A DNA stretch of 64,000 nt from Terribacillus saccharophilus (lineage in GTDB: Bacteria > Bacillota > Bacilli > Bacillales > Amphibacillaceae), in contig NZ_NPBD01000007.1 in NCBI RefSeq assembly GCF_002272745.1, positions 372,001 to 436,000 of the forward strand. The letters run 5' to 3'. The first letter of the stretch is position 1; each line of letters begins with the position of its first letter. Under the pieces are notes generated by a model, which saw only the letters and a program-made list of their open reading frames with translations, did no database searches and was not told the DNA's origin. Made by a program: the position numbers and the translations under genes. Of this stretch, positions 34,170-43,323 are shown in pieces.

Positions 34170-35081
34170 ATGAGAGGGTTAACCAAATGCATAGCGGCTT
34201 GTTTCGCAGTTGCTTTGATGTTCAGCTTTGCCTTTTCCGATGTTGTATCCGCAAGTACAGGAAAGAACACGGATAGTATCAATGAAAAATTCGGCTTGCC
34301 GATTGTTGTAGTTGGAGATTCATTATCAGAAGCACAAAAAGAACAAGTCAGAGAAGACCTGGGTGTTACAAATACGGATAATATAGAAGAAATTCCGGTT
34401 ACAGCCGATGACATCGTAAAATACATAAATGGAGATGCTAATTCCAGAATGTATTCTTCAGCGATGATCACAAGAGAAGATGAGGGACATGGGCTGGATG
34501 TTCAAATCGTTACACCTGATAATATCACGCAGGTGACGGTAGATATGTACAAAAATGCTTTGCTGACAGCTGGTATCGAGGATGCGACAGTAGAGGTAGC
34601 TTCCCCGGTAAAGGTTAGCGGACATTCTGCTTTGACAGGCATCTACAAAGCGTATGATACAGCTGATGGCAATCTGGATCCGGAGCGGACAGAAGTAGCC
34701 AATGATGAGCTGGATCTAGCTACAGATCTTGCGCAGAAGGAAGGCTTGGATAACGAAAAGGTTACCCAGCTCTTAACTGATATCAAACAGGAAATAGCCG
34801 AGCAGAATCCTGCAACACGTGAAGATGTCGAGCAGATCGTAACAGATCAGCTGAGCAAGCTGGAAATCAGTCTAAGTGATGAAGATCGACAGCTGCTAAT
34901 CGACCTTTTCGATAAGATGCGCGAGCTGGATATCAATTTCGATGGCGTGAAATCACAGCTTGATGATATCGCTACTACAATCCAGGACAAGATAGATGAA
35001 GTGGCTGGAAATGATGGTTTCTGGCAAAGTGTGAAGGATTTCTTCAAGTCGATAGGTGACTTCTTCAAAAATCTGTTTTAG
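34170..35081 (+). CDS. ypuA: Secreted DUF1002 protein (YpuA-like)
   Basis: A 303-residue exported protein with Sec signal peptide (MRGLTKCIAACFAVALMFSF, cleavage likely near VSAS). The middle is the DUF1002 domain (VTADDIVKYINGDANSRMYSS, HGLDVQIVTPDNITQVT, ASPVKVSGHSALTGIYKAY). The C-terminus is acidic-helical and ends in an aromatic amphipathic tail, FWQSVKDFFKSIGDFFKNLF. AAGGTGG supports the ATG at 34170 over the one at 34146. Function is unknown; B. subtilis YpuA is linked to envelope stress. Confidence 0.85.
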   Translation: MRGLTKCIAACFAVALMFSFAFSDVVSASTGKNTDSINEKFGLPIVVVGDSLSEAQKEQVREDLGVTNTDNIEEIPVTADDIVKYINGDANSRMYSSAMITREDEGHGLDVQIVTPDNITQVTVDMYKNALLTAGIEDATVEVASPVKVSGHSALTGIYKAYDTADGNLDPERTEVANDELDLATDLAQKEGLDNEKVTQLLTDIKQEIAEQNPATREDVEQIVTDQLSKLEISLSDEDRQLLIDLFDKMRELDINFDGVKSQLDDIATTIQDKIDEVAGNDGFWQSVKDFFKSIGDFFKNLF

Positions 35082-35118
35082 ACTTCGTAATGAAATCTAT
35101 TTAAATAGGAGAGATACG

Positions 35119-35505
35119 ATGCGTAACATCATTCAAACTGACAAAGCACCACAAGCGATCGGACCTTATTCTCAAGCGGTGGAAACTGCAGGAACGGTCT
35201 ATATTTCCGGTCAAATTCCATTAGATCCGGCAACAGGAGAAATGGCAGGTACGATCGAGGAACAGACAGACCAGGTAATGAAGAACTTGTCCGCTATTTT
35301 GGAGGAAGCAGGATTGTCATTTGATCAAGTCGTCAAGACAACGATCTTCCTTACATCCTTAGATGACTTTGCGGCTGTGAATGAAGTATACGGGCGTCAT
35401 TTGTCCGAGCCATTCCCGGCACGAGCAACAGTAGAGATTTCCAAACTTCCTAAAGGGGCGAACGTTGAAATCGAAGCGATTGCCGTCCGAAGCTTTAATA
35501 TGTAA
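35119..35505 (+). CDS. ridA: RidA family enamine/imine deaminase
   Basis: Hydrolyses reactive enamine/imine intermediates released by PLP enzymes such as threonine dehydratase; 128 residues, trimer-forming family. GPYSQAV near residue 16, YISGQIPLDPATG, and the C-terminal PARATVEISKLPKGANVEIEA include the conserved Arg and Glu of the active site. The start at 35119 has AGGAGAG upstream; an in-frame start at 35056 lies in the ypuA end. A bidirectional terminator separates it from the converging MFS gene. Confidence 0.95.
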   Translation: MRNIIQTDKAPQAIGPYSQAVETAGTVYISGQIPLDPATGEMAGTIEEQTDQVMKNLSAILEEAGLSFDQVVKTTIFLTSLDDFAAVNEVYGRHLSEPFPARATVEISKLPKGANVEIEAIAVRSFNM

Positions 35506-35506
35506 G

Positions 35507-35542
35507 AAAAAAAGATTGCCGAACATATCGGCAATCTTTTTT
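35507..35542. terminator. Bidirectional terminator between ridA and the MFS gene
   Basis: AAAAGATTGCCGA/TCGGCAATCTTTT stem with A- and T-rich flanks on both sides. Confidence 0.88.
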
Positions 35543-36764
35543 AAATGGAAGAAGTTCGTGTTTTTGCACGAGCATTCCGGATGTGAGCAGTGAGCAAGGT
35601 AATGCCGCAGATAATGAGCAGTGCACTTGTCATGTAAAATACAGCTGAAAAGCCGAAGTAACCAGCCATCATACCGCCCAGTATCGGACCGATGAAGTTT
35701 CCGAGGAAGCGGAGACTGTTATTATAACCGAGTACTTCTCCTTGCATCGTAAGCGGAGCTGCTTGCCGGATATAGGCGACTCGTAAAGGAATGATTCCGC
35801 CGATCGCCATACCGAGGAGCAGGCGGACGACAGCGAGTTCCCAAACGGAGCCGACCAAAGCGCCAGGTATATAAACGATCCCAGCAGCAAAAATAAGTCC
35901 AATCAGAATCTTCACATACCCGATACGGTCGCCAAGCTTCCCCCAAGTCCTTGTCATGAGCAGATTGCCGAGACCGGCCGCTGAAAATGCGATACCAGAG
36001 TAGAATGCGATATTCTCAGGTCCGTGCAGCTCTTGTACATACAAAGAAAGTATCGGCTGGACACTGAAGTTGGCAATCTGAATTAATGAACTTAAGATGA
36101 GGACGACTAATAAAATCGGGTCACGCAGAATATGCGCCAGCACTTCCTTTGAGGTGTAGTGTGACTTTTCGCCTTTTTGAATCTTGACTGGATATTCCTT
36201 TGTGCCGAAAGTGACCAAGATAGCAGAGGTGAAGACACTTATCGATACAAGCAGGAAAGTGCCATGGAAGCCGATACTGTCTGCAAGAATTCCGCCAATC
36301 AGCGGGCCAAAAAGCATACCAGTGATACTACCGGTTTGTAAGGTACCAAGCACTCGTCCGGCAATGTGGCTAGGTGTTTGTGTTGAGATAAATGCTTGAG
36401 ATATACCGATGAAGCCTGTGAAGATTCCCATGAATACACGAAGCATGAATAGCTGCCAAACATTTTCGGTGAATCCGAGCAGGAGAATGGAAACCCCCAT
36501 GCCGAAGGAAGATATGATCAGAATCAACTTTCGTCCATGCCGGTCGCCGAGTTTCCCCCAGAAGGGCGAGCAGATGAATGCGGTAACAAAAGTTACCCCG
36601 AAAATGATACCTGACCAACTCTGAACCTCCCGTTCAGATAATGTGCCGAATGATGAAATATATAAGGACAGAAATGGCATGATCATACTCAGGCTCGCCG
36701 AAATGAAGAAGTTGGCAAACCACATGATAAACAAATTACGCTTTGCGAGCTGTTCGTCTGTCAT
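35541..36764 (-). CDS. MFS transporter, DHA1 drug-efflux type
   Basis: A 407-residue twelve-helix major facilitator. The loop 2-3 motif is GKLGDRHGRKLIL (about residue 70), repeated in the second half as WGKLGDRIGYVKIL, and GISQAFISTQTP plus GSITGMLFGPLIGG mark the antiporter motif C region. Such proteins export drugs or metabolites by proton antiport. The ATG has only a weak AAGAAG-like ribosome site. No repressor gene is adjacent and the substrate is unknown. Confidence 0.85.
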   Translation of the reverse strand: MTDEQLAKRNLFIMWFANFFISASLSMIMPFLSLYISSFGTLSEREVQSWSGIIFGVTFVTAFICSPFWGKLGDRHGRKLILIISSFGMGVSILLLGFTENVWQLFMLRVFMGIFTGFIGISQAFISTQTPSHIAGRVLGTLQTGSITGMLFGPLIGGILADSIGFHGTFLLVSISVFTSAILVTFGTKEYPVKIQKGEKSHYTSKEVLAHILRDPILLVVLILSSLIQIANFSVQPILSLYVQELHGPENIAFYSGIAFSAAGLGNLLMTRTWGKLGDRIGYVKILIGLIFAAGIVYIPGALVGSVWELAVVRLLLGMAIGGIIPLRVAYIRQAAPLTMQGEVLGYNNSLRFLGNFIGPILGGMMAGYFGFSAVFYMTSALLIICGITLLTAHIRNARAKTRTSSI

Positions 36765-36998
36765 GAATGAAAAACACTTCTTTCGCGTTAATATTTCGAT
36801 TCCCTAACTAATTATACACACGAATAGAAAGGATATGCAAAAGGATAGCTTGAAAATGACAGGATAGAGAAAAATTGCAGGGGAACAATGAACATGGTAA
36901 AATAGAGGATGTTCTGCTAATATAACATAATTTGGCAAACCATTTAAAATTATACATCATTTATATATAAATGTCAATTGTTTTGGAGGGACGTCGCT

Positions 36999-39311
36999 AT
37001 GACAGAAGATGAAAAGGATTTGAAGGACGAACAAGCCCGTGTGGCCAGCGTCCAAGAGACGATCGAAAAGAAACGGGAAAAAACAGCAGGCCTAATACAA
37101 GGTCTGAGAGAAAAAGTAATCGATCTGCGTAAGAACTTCTGGGAGGATGTAACGGTAAACCTGGATGAAGCGGATGATGTGAATGAAACACAGGCTAGCT
37201 TGAAGCAGCAAGCAGAGCTTTTAGGTGAACGAGAGCGGACACATCAGCAGATTCATAATGAAGTGAAGACGCTGGATCGGCTGCAGCGCAATCCTTACTT
37301 TGGTCGTATCGATTTCAGGGAAGAGGGCACTGATCACAACGAAGAAATCTACGTAGGCTTAGCGAGTCTAATGGATGAGAAAGAAGAGGATTTTCTTATT
37401 TACGATTGGCGTGCACCAATCTCCAGTATGTATTATGACTTCTCACCTGGTGGTGCTTCATATGAAACGATCGAAGGTAAGATACAAGGGGACATGACAC
37501 TTAAACGCCAGTTCATCATCCGCAACGGAAAGCTTGAAGCCTTGTTCGATACTGGAGTAACGATCGGCGATAGCCTGCTGCAGTACGTTCTGGGCGGTAA
37601 CGCAAGTACGGAGATGAAAAGTATCGTAGCTACGATTCAGAAAGAGCAGAATCAAATCATCCGCAATGAATCAGCAGCTAATTTGATTGTACAAGGAGCA
37701 GCAGGCAGCGGAAAAACATCGGCTGCACTGCAGCGTGTTGCGTACTTGCTCTATCATTATCGCGATCGCATCACAGCTGAAAATATTGTGCTGTTGTCGC
37801 CGAACCCACTGTTCAACAGCTATGTCTCCAATGTCCTACCAGAGCTTGGCGAAGATAATATGAAGCAAGCCACTTTTTATGCACATATGGATGCTCAGCT
37901 GGAAGGCAGAGAGACAATCGAGACACCATTCGAACAAATGGAGTATATGCTGCTTGCTTCTGGAGAGGAAAAAGAGCAGCGACTGGCTGGAATTCAGTAT
38001 AAAGCAAGTCTTGATTTCAAACGGTATATCGATGACAAGCTGGAAGAATTCAAACAAGCTGGGCTTATCTTTAAAGATGTCAGCTTCCGTAAGCAGCGCA
38101 TTGTGAGCAAACAGGAAATCCAATCCTATTTCTATAGTCTATCCAATACTTTACCAATTTCGAATCGAGCAGAGCTGACCGCAACTTGGATTGTAGAAAA
38201 GCTGCAGCTTTGGGGTGAGTGGGAAACAAGGAAAGATTGGGTGCGGGAAGAAGTAGAGCTGATGGAGAAGGAAGACTATGTCCAAGCCTTTTCCGAGCTT
38301 CAGAAGAAAGACCGCACAGATACAGATGACTTTGAGGAGAATAAGCAGGAAGAAGAGATCCTTCGCAAGTGGGTTGTCGAACGGAAGCTTCGCCCATTAA
38401 TTAAGAAAGTGCGCAAGCATGCCTTTATCAATGTGAAAAAGTCTTACCTGCGTATGCTGACAGCCGAAAGACGACCGGAAATGCCAGCATCATGGACGGA
38501 ACTTTATGAAACAACCAAGCAAAATCTCATTCGCAAGTACATGAATTGGGAAGATGTGACGCCATTTGTCTATTTCCGTGATAAGGTGCTTGGTGATCGT
38601 TCGGATAAAACAATTCGTTATGTGCTTATTGATGAAGCGCAGGATTATTCTGCTTTTCAATTCGCTTATTTACAGCAGGCCTTCCCTAATGCGAGAATGA
38701 CATTGCTTGGTGATATCAACCAAGCGATTCAGGCGCATGCTCTGACAGGGGAGAATGTACTCTCTGGTAATACAGCTGACAGCCATCGGATCGAGCTATG
38801 GCGCAGCTATCGGTCGACAAGACAGATAGTCGACTTCACGAAGGAGCTCCTTGAGCATGCCAAGCAAATCCAGCCATTCAACCGGGATGGAGATCTGCCG
38901 ACACTGACGAAAGCAAGTGATGATACTGTAAGACGCCGACTAGTCTTGGAGAAAATCCGTTCTTTGCAGGAATCAGGCTATGAAACAATTGCTGTTATCG
39001 CTAAAACAAGCAAAGAGAGCAAAGAAGCGCATAACTGGATCAAGGAAGAAATGGAAGCTGATCTGATTACAGAGACAACTTCCCAATACAAAAAAGGTTT
39101 ATCGGTTATTCCGGCTTATTTGGCCAAAGGTATCGAGTTCGATGCGGTTATACTGTATGATGTCTCAGATGAGGCGTATGGCCATGAATCAGAACGCACT
39201 TTACTTTATACAGCTTGTACGCGAGCGATGCATGAACTGCATATGTACAGCGTTGGCAACTTGAGTCCGTTTATCGAAGCAGCAGATGCTGCTACTTATA
39301 CAAGCAAATAA
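36999..39311 (+). CDS. helD: HelD-type RNA polymerase-recycling helicase
   Basis: A 770-residue superfamily 1 NTPase related to UvrD/Rep, matching HelD, which pries stalled RNA polymerase off nucleic acid using ATP. The N-terminal 100 residues are a charged coiled coil (secondary-channel arm). Walker A GAAGSGKTSAA is near residue 233, Walker B LIDEAQDYS near 542, GDINQAIQ and WRSYRSTRQIVDFT follow, and the C-terminus has LAKGIEFDAVILYD and LYTACTRAMHEL. GGAGGG supports the ATG at 36999. A 16-bp AT palindrome (36958-36973) precedes it. Confidence 0.92.
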   Translation: MTEDEKDLKDEQARVASVQETIEKKREKTAGLIQGLREKVIDLRKNFWEDVTVNLDEADDVNETQASLKQQAELLGERERTHQQIHNEVKTLDRLQRNPYFGRIDFREEGTDHNEEIYVGLASLMDEKEEDFLIYDWRAPISSMYYDFSPGGASYETIEGKIQGDMTLKRQFIIRNGKLEALFDTGVTIGDSLLQYVLGGNASTEMKSIVATIQKEQNQIIRNESAANLIVQGAAGSGKTSAALQRVAYLLYHYRDRITAENIVLLSPNPLFNSYVSNVLPELGEDNMKQATFYAHMDAQLEGRETIETPFEQMEYMLLASGEEKEQRLAGIQYKASLDFKRYIDDKLEEFKQAGLIFKDVSFRKQRIVSKQEIQSYFYSLSNTLPISNRAELTATWIVEKLQLWGEWETRKDWVREEVELMEKEDYVQAFSELQKKDRTDTDDFEENKQEEEILRKWVVERKLRPLIKKVRKHAFINVKKSYLRMLTAERRPEMPASWTELYETTKQNLIRKYMNWEDVTPFVYFRDKVLGDRSDKTIRYVLIDEAQDYSAFQFAYLQQAFPNARMTLLGDINQAIQAHALTGENVLSGNTADSHRIELWRSYRSTRQIVDFTKELLEHAKQIQPFNRDGDLPTLTKASDDTVRRRLVLEKIRSLQESGYETIAVIAKTSKESKEAHNWIKEEMEADLITETTSQYKKGLSVIPAYLAKGIEFDAVILYDVSDEAYGHESERTLLYTACTRAMHELHMYSVGNLSPFIEAADAATYTSK

Positions 39312-39344
39312 AAACAGGAATCCATAAAGGATTCCTGTTTTTTT
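39311..39344. terminator. Bidirectional terminator between helD and the dicarboxylate carrier
   Basis: AAAACAGGAATCC/GGATTCCTGTTTT stem with T-runs on both strands. Confidence 0.9.
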
Positions 39345-40776
39345 ACCATAGACCAATCAGTTTCCACCACAGTCCGCCGATACCGATCCAGACGACAAGA
39401 TGAATGATGGAGATGAGGAAGCCGAGCCCCCACCATTTTTGCTGGGTGACGAAACCTGCGCCAAAGAATACCGGTGCAGGACCACTGCCGTAGTGTGTCA
39501 AACAGCCAAACAAGTTACTGAAGAAAGCTAACAATAGGGCTGACAATAATGGCGGTGCACCAGCTGCAACAACTACTGAAAGGAAGGCTGCGTACATAGC
39601 GCTCACATGCGCTGTGTTACTCGCAAAGAAATAATGGGAGTAAAAGTATACAATCGCCAAGATAAGCAATGCGACAGGCCATGAAAGTGTACTTACAACA
39701 TTCCCCATAATGTCACTGAACCAAGGCACAAGACCAAGTTCGTTCAAGTAATTCGCCATCATAACAAGCACAGCAAACCATACAAGTGTATCCCATGCAC
39801 CTTGTTCTTGTTTGATATCAGACCAAGTCAATACTTCTGTCAGTAATAGAACGACAAGTCCGATGAATGCTGCAGTCGTAGAGCCGATTCCGAAGCTCTC
39901 GCCGAAAATCCACAATACAAGGAGAAGCAGGAATACGCCGATCATATACCATTCAGAACGCTTTAGTTTACCCATGCTTTGTAATTTCTCTGTTGCCATT
40001 TCAGTCGCCTTCGGTGTCTCCTTGATTTCAGGAGGATACAGCTTGAAGATGACGAAAGGAATAACGATCAAACTGATGATACCAGGTACGATGGAAGCAA
40101 GAATCCAGCCTCCCCATGAAATTGATTGACCAGTAACACTCTCAGCAGCACTGGCTGCCAATGGGTTTGCTGCCATTGCTGTCAGAAACATTGCTGAAGT
40201 GATCCCGTTTCCTTGGTAGGATGCAAAAGTCAGGAAGGAACCGATTTTACGCTCCGTACCATCCCCGCTTTTAGAACCATATGAACTTGATAACGACTGG
40301 ATGATTGGGAAAATGATACCGCCCGCACGAGCAGTATTAGATGGCATGGCCGGTGACAGAATCAAGTCACTGCCGATCAACGAGTAAGACAAGCCTAAAG
40401 TCTTTTTACCGAATAGACGTACGAACAAATAGGCAATTCTGGATCCGAGACCAGTTTTGATGAAACCTCTGGAAATAAAGAATGCAATGACGATGAGCCA
40501 GATTGTACTATTCTGGAATCCGCTCAACGCTTCTTCTAGTCCAAGTGTCTTCGTTAAAACGATAGCCGTCAGCGAAAGGATAGCGACACTGCCCATTGGC
40601 ATCGGTTTAATGATCAGACCGATGATCGTAGCGACGAAGATAGCAAATAAATGCCATGCTTCTGCTTTTACACCGTCTGGTGAAGGGACGAACCAAAGAA
40701 TTACGCCGATCAAAACAGTGATTAGGAGCGGAATCCATTTGACCTCCCGTTTTGGTTTGTTAGTTGAATCAGCCAT
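39343..40776 (-). CDS. yflS: DASS-family dicarboxylate carrier (YflS-like)
   Basis: A 477-residue membrane protein of the divalent anion:Na+ symporter family (SLC13/CitT), close to the 2-oxoglutarate/malate translocator YflS. It has about 12 hydrophobic segments. The substrate/ion loops are SPAMPSNTARAGGIIFPI (SNT motif, first repeat) and FASNTAHVSAMY (SNT, second repeat). AAGGGG precedes the ATG at 40776. B. subtilis yflS is induced by malate through a two-component system; a perfect inverted repeat about 105-130 bases upstream is a candidate site. Confidence 0.88.
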   Translation of the reverse strand: MADSTNKPKREVKWIPLLITVLIGVILWFVPSPDGVKAEAWHLFAIFVATIIGLIIKPMPMGSVAILSLTAIVLTKTLGLEEALSGFQNSTIWLIVIAFFISRGFIKTGLGSRIAYLFVRLFGKKTLGLSYSLIGSDLILSPAMPSNTARAGGIIFPIIQSLSSSYGSKSGDGTERKIGSFLTFASYQGNGITSAMFLTAMAANPLAASAAESVTGQSISWGGWILASIVPGIISLIVIPFVIFKLYPPEIKETPKATEMATEKLQSMGKLKRSEWYMIGVFLLLLVLWIFGESFGIGSTTAAFIGLVVLLLTEVLTWSDIKQEQGAWDTLVWFAVLVMMANYLNELGLVPWFSDIMGNVVSTLSWPVALLILAIVYFYSHYFFASNTAHVSAMYAAFLSVVVAAGAPPLLSALLLAFFSNLFGCLTHYGSGPAPVFFGAGFVTQQKWWGLGFLISIIHLVVWIGIGGLWWKLIGLW

Positions 40777-40880
40777 GATGAAGACCCCTTTAGAAAGTTA
40801 TTAAATTAATAAAAACATAATTATCTTAGCATAAAAATATTGATATGAAAGTATTGTTCTAGCAGAGTGACTGTTTTGGA

Positions 40881-40906
40881 TTGATTTAAAAAATTTAATA
40901 AATCAA
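40881..40906. promoter_or_regulatory. Inverted repeat upstream of the yflS-like gene
   Basis: TTGATTTA (40881-40888), 10 bases, TAAATCAA (40899-40906): a perfect 8-bp inverted repeat in the very AT-rich 40777-41033 gap, which otherwise shows only weak promoter-like hexamers. Confidence 0.45.
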
Positions 40907-41033
40907 ACAGATAATAATGATTATAATTTAGTGAAAATAGGCAAAAAAAATACTTCACACAAATTAAGTATCTCAGAGCTAGATACCCTGGGCCTCTTGT
41001 TAATATGCCAATGTTAATTAAAAATAATAGATG

Positions 41034-41070
41034 AGAATAAAAAAAGAATCCGAAAAAATTCGGATTCTTT
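41034..41070 (-). terminator. Terminator of the hydroxyacid dehydrogenase gene
   Basis: AAAGAATCCGAA/TTCGGATTCTTT stem, 4-base loop; on the minus strand a seven-T run follows. Confidence 0.88.
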
Positions 41071-41082
41071 GTCTAATATGTG

Positions 41083-41943
41083 TCAATCTCTTGCTAAAAG
41101 TGCGTAAACAGCAGCGACATCCTGTTTGCCATAGCCGTTCTTTTTCGCTAATGCATACAGTTCTTTAACACTGTTTGTCATTGGAAGAGGAGCGCCTGCT
41201 TCATAAGCTGTTTCGGATATCTGCTGCAAGTCTTTGTATGCATGCTCCAGAGGGAATTGCGGATCAAAGTTCTGTTGGAGAATCGTATCCCGTTTTCCTG
41301 CTTGGATATCACTTGTAACAGGCAGGGCAAGCAATACATCCATCAGATGCTCCCGATCAAGACCGACTGCTTCCCCGAAGCTGATTGCTTCAGATAGACC
41401 AGTAAGGGACTGAACAAGCAGCATATTCACTGCCAGCTTAGTAGATGAGCCATTACCATTGACTCCCATATGCTGGATGCTTTGTCCCATTTTCTCAAGA
41501 AGCGGGGTGATCTCTTTGACATCTTGTTCGTCTCCGCCAACTAGAAAGTGCAGTTTACCTTGCTGCGCCGGAGCCTTTGAACCTGATACGGGTGCATCAA
41601 CAAAACGGATATGATGTGCACGAGCGGCTTCAGCCATTTCTTTTGTGAACGCAGGTTTTACGGTACTGACATCCACCCATAGACTATTCTCCTTCATGCC
41701 ACTGAAAAGTCCATTATCTCCAGAAGCAACTGCTTTGACAGCAGCTGGATCTGTCAGCATCGTAAATACGATATCTGCTTGTTCTCCGACTTTCTGAGGA
41801 GATTCTGCCCAGACAGCACCTTTGTCCAACAGTGTTTGTGCTTTTTCTTTTGTGCGATTATAGACTACTAATTCTTCGCCCTTTTCGAGCAGATTTGCTG
41901 CCATGTTTTGTCCCATGATTCCTAATCCGATGAATCCGATCAT
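41083..41943 (-). CDS. 3-hydroxyisobutyrate dehydrogenase-family oxidoreductase (YkwC-like)
   Basis: A 286-residue beta-hydroxyacid dehydrogenase. The N-terminal cofactor motif is GFIGLGIMGQNMAANL with VVYNRT (Arg-Thr after strand 2 suggests NADP). The substrate motif is FVDAPVSGSKAPAQQG, and the catalytic Lys lies in STKLAVNMLLVQ. B. subtilis YkwC is similar; substrates may be 3-hydroxyisobutyrate, tartronate semialdehyde or succinic semialdehyde. AAGGATGG precedes the ATG. It is divergent from the luciferase-like gene on its right. Confidence 0.88.
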   Translation of the reverse strand: MIGFIGLGIMGQNMAANLLEKGEELVVYNRTKEKAQTLLDKGAVWAESPQKVGEQADIVFTMLTDPAAVKAVASGDNGLFSGMKENSLWVDVSTVKPAFTKEMAEAARAHHIRFVDAPVSGSKAPAQQGKLHFLVGGDEQDVKEITPLLEKMGQSIQHMGVNGNGSSTKLAVNMLLVQSLTGLSEAISFGEAVGLDREHLMDVLLALPVTSDIQAGKRDTILQQNFDPQFPLEHAYKDLQQISETAYEAGAPLPMTNSVKELYALAKKNGYGKQDVAAVYALLARD

Positions 41944-42046
41944 ATGAGCACCATCCTTTTTTATCAGTCAATTCTAGCATACAGAAAAACGGATTGTTTT
42001 TAAAAGTCTTTCGCACAGGATATGATACAAAGAAGGAGTGGATAGA

Positions 42047-43045
42047 ATGAAGCTTAGTATATTGGATCAATCCCGAATTAAAGAAGACGGCAATGCGACA
42101 GAAGCATTGGAAGAAACAGTGCGGCTGGCGGAGCTTGCTGATCAGCTTGGTTACACACGCTTTTGGGTATCCGAGCATCATGCTGGCAGCCTAGCTCATA
42201 GCAGTCCAGAGCTTATGATGGGACATCTTGCTGCTAAAACAACTCGTATCCGAATCGGATCAGGCGGTGTTATGCTGCCTCATTATAGTGCGTATAAAGT
42301 GGCTGAAAATGCAAGATTGCTCGAAGCACTTCATCCAGGAAGGATTGATCTTGGCATCGGGCGTGCCCCTGGTGGGATGCCTGCGGCAAAAAGGGCGCTG
42401 CAGGAGCATAAGTCTGTGCCGGAGGATTGGTATGATCGGCAAATACGTGATTTGCTTCATTATTTGGATATAAGAAAAGAAGAAAAGCCTCGGTTCGGAG
42501 ATCTGGTAGCAATGCCGAACATTAACACTGCTCCGTCTGTCTGGCTGCTGGGCGGAAGCGCAGGCAGTGCCGGTCTTGCTGCATATTATGGAATCGGGTT
42601 CGCTTATGCCCAATTCATACGTGGAGATAAAGATGCAACAGTGCTGGATGTGTATCGAAAAGCCTTCCAAGAAGGAATGCAGCAGCCGCAAATGATGGTA
42701 AGTCTATTTTTGTTCTGTGCGGAGACGACAGCAGCTGCACAAGCGCTGGCGAAAAGCCATGAGGTTGCATCGCTGCTTCAGGAACAGGGGAGACCAGTCA
42801 AAGGGATGTTGCGCCCGGATAAGGCAGCAGACTACAAAATGTCTCCTTATGAAAAAGAGCGTCTAGAGGACAATCGTCCAACAATGGTAATTGGGACACC
42901 AACTGAGGTGCTGCAGCAGCTAGCCGAGCTGGAAGACTATTACGGCGGGGAAGTGGAGTTCATGCTCACCAGTCCAGTTTATGAAGAGAAAGTAAGACAA
43001 GATGGGTTCCGTCTTTTGATGGAGGCATATCAGCATCAGGCGTAG
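42047..43045 (+). CDS. LLM-class flavin-dependent oxidoreductase
   Basis: A 332-residue bacterial-luciferase-like TIM-barrel enzyme that uses reduced flavin. Opening MKLSILDQSR with TRFWVSEHHAG, then GSGGVMLPHYSAYKVAENARLLEALHPGRIDLGIGRAPGG, is the common pattern of the YwcH/YvbT-type group of Bacillus proteins annotated as alkanal monooxygenase-like. The real substrate is unknown. AAGGAG precedes the ATG at 42047; the GTG at 42038 is within that site. It has no recognisable T-run terminator before the SAM riboswitch promoter. Confidence 0.85.
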   Translation: MKLSILDQSRIKEDGNATEALEETVRLAELADQLGYTRFWVSEHHAGSLAHSSPELMMGHLAAKTTRIRIGSGGVMLPHYSAYKVAENARLLEALHPGRIDLGIGRAPGGMPAAKRALQEHKSVPEDWYDRQIRDLLHYLDIRKEEKPRFGDLVAMPNINTAPSVWLLGGSAGSAGLAAYYGIGFAYAQFIRGDKDATVLDVYRKAFQEGMQQPQMMVSLFLFCAETTAAAQALAKSHEVASLLQEQGRPVKGMLRPDKAADYKMSPYEKERLEDNRPTMVIGTPTEVLQQLAELEDYYGGEVEFMLTSPVYEEKVRQDGFRLLMEAYQHQA

Positions 43046-43057
43046 CAGTTATTCTGT

Positions 43058-43087
43058 TTGAATCAGACACTGCTAATCTGGTATAGT
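43058..43087 (+). promoter_or_regulatory. Promoter of the SAM-riboswitch transcript
   Basis: TTGAAT (43058-43063), 18-base spacer, TATAGT (43082-43087); transcription would begin about 15 bases before the aptamer. Confidence 0.6.
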
Positions 43088-43108
43088 AGGAAGTACAATT
43101 CATAAGAA

Positions 43109-43220
43109 ATCTTATAACGAGTGGTGGAGGGAAAGGCCCGATGAAGCCCGGCAACCCACTGCAGGATGGCAGTCCTGCAGGAAGGTGCTACGACCTGCAG
43201 CAAAAGCTGCGTGATAAGAT
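43109..43220 (+). ncRNA. SAM-I riboswitch (S-box) aptamer
   Basis: The S-box core is unmistakable: GAGTGGTGGAGGGA, GGCCCGATGAAGCCCGGC with kink-turn, then AACC. The closing P1 helix pairs ATCTTAT (43109-43115) with ATAAGAT (43214-43220). S-adenosylmethionine binding should promote terminator formation and shut off the downstream monooxygenase gene. Confidence 0.96.
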
Positions 43221-43239
43221 GACGACGGCTGCAATACAG

Positions 43240-43267
43240 AGCTTCTTCTCATCGAAGAAGCTTTTTT
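43240..43267 (+). terminator. SAM riboswitch expression-platform terminator
   Basis: AGCTTCTTC/GAAGAAGCT stem, 5-base loop, T-run; 57 bases before the next start codon. Confidence 0.92.
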
Positions 43268-43323
43268 AGTAGAAATTATGTGTCGTTCGGTAGGATTTCC
43301 TATGTGCAAAAGGAGTAATAACA

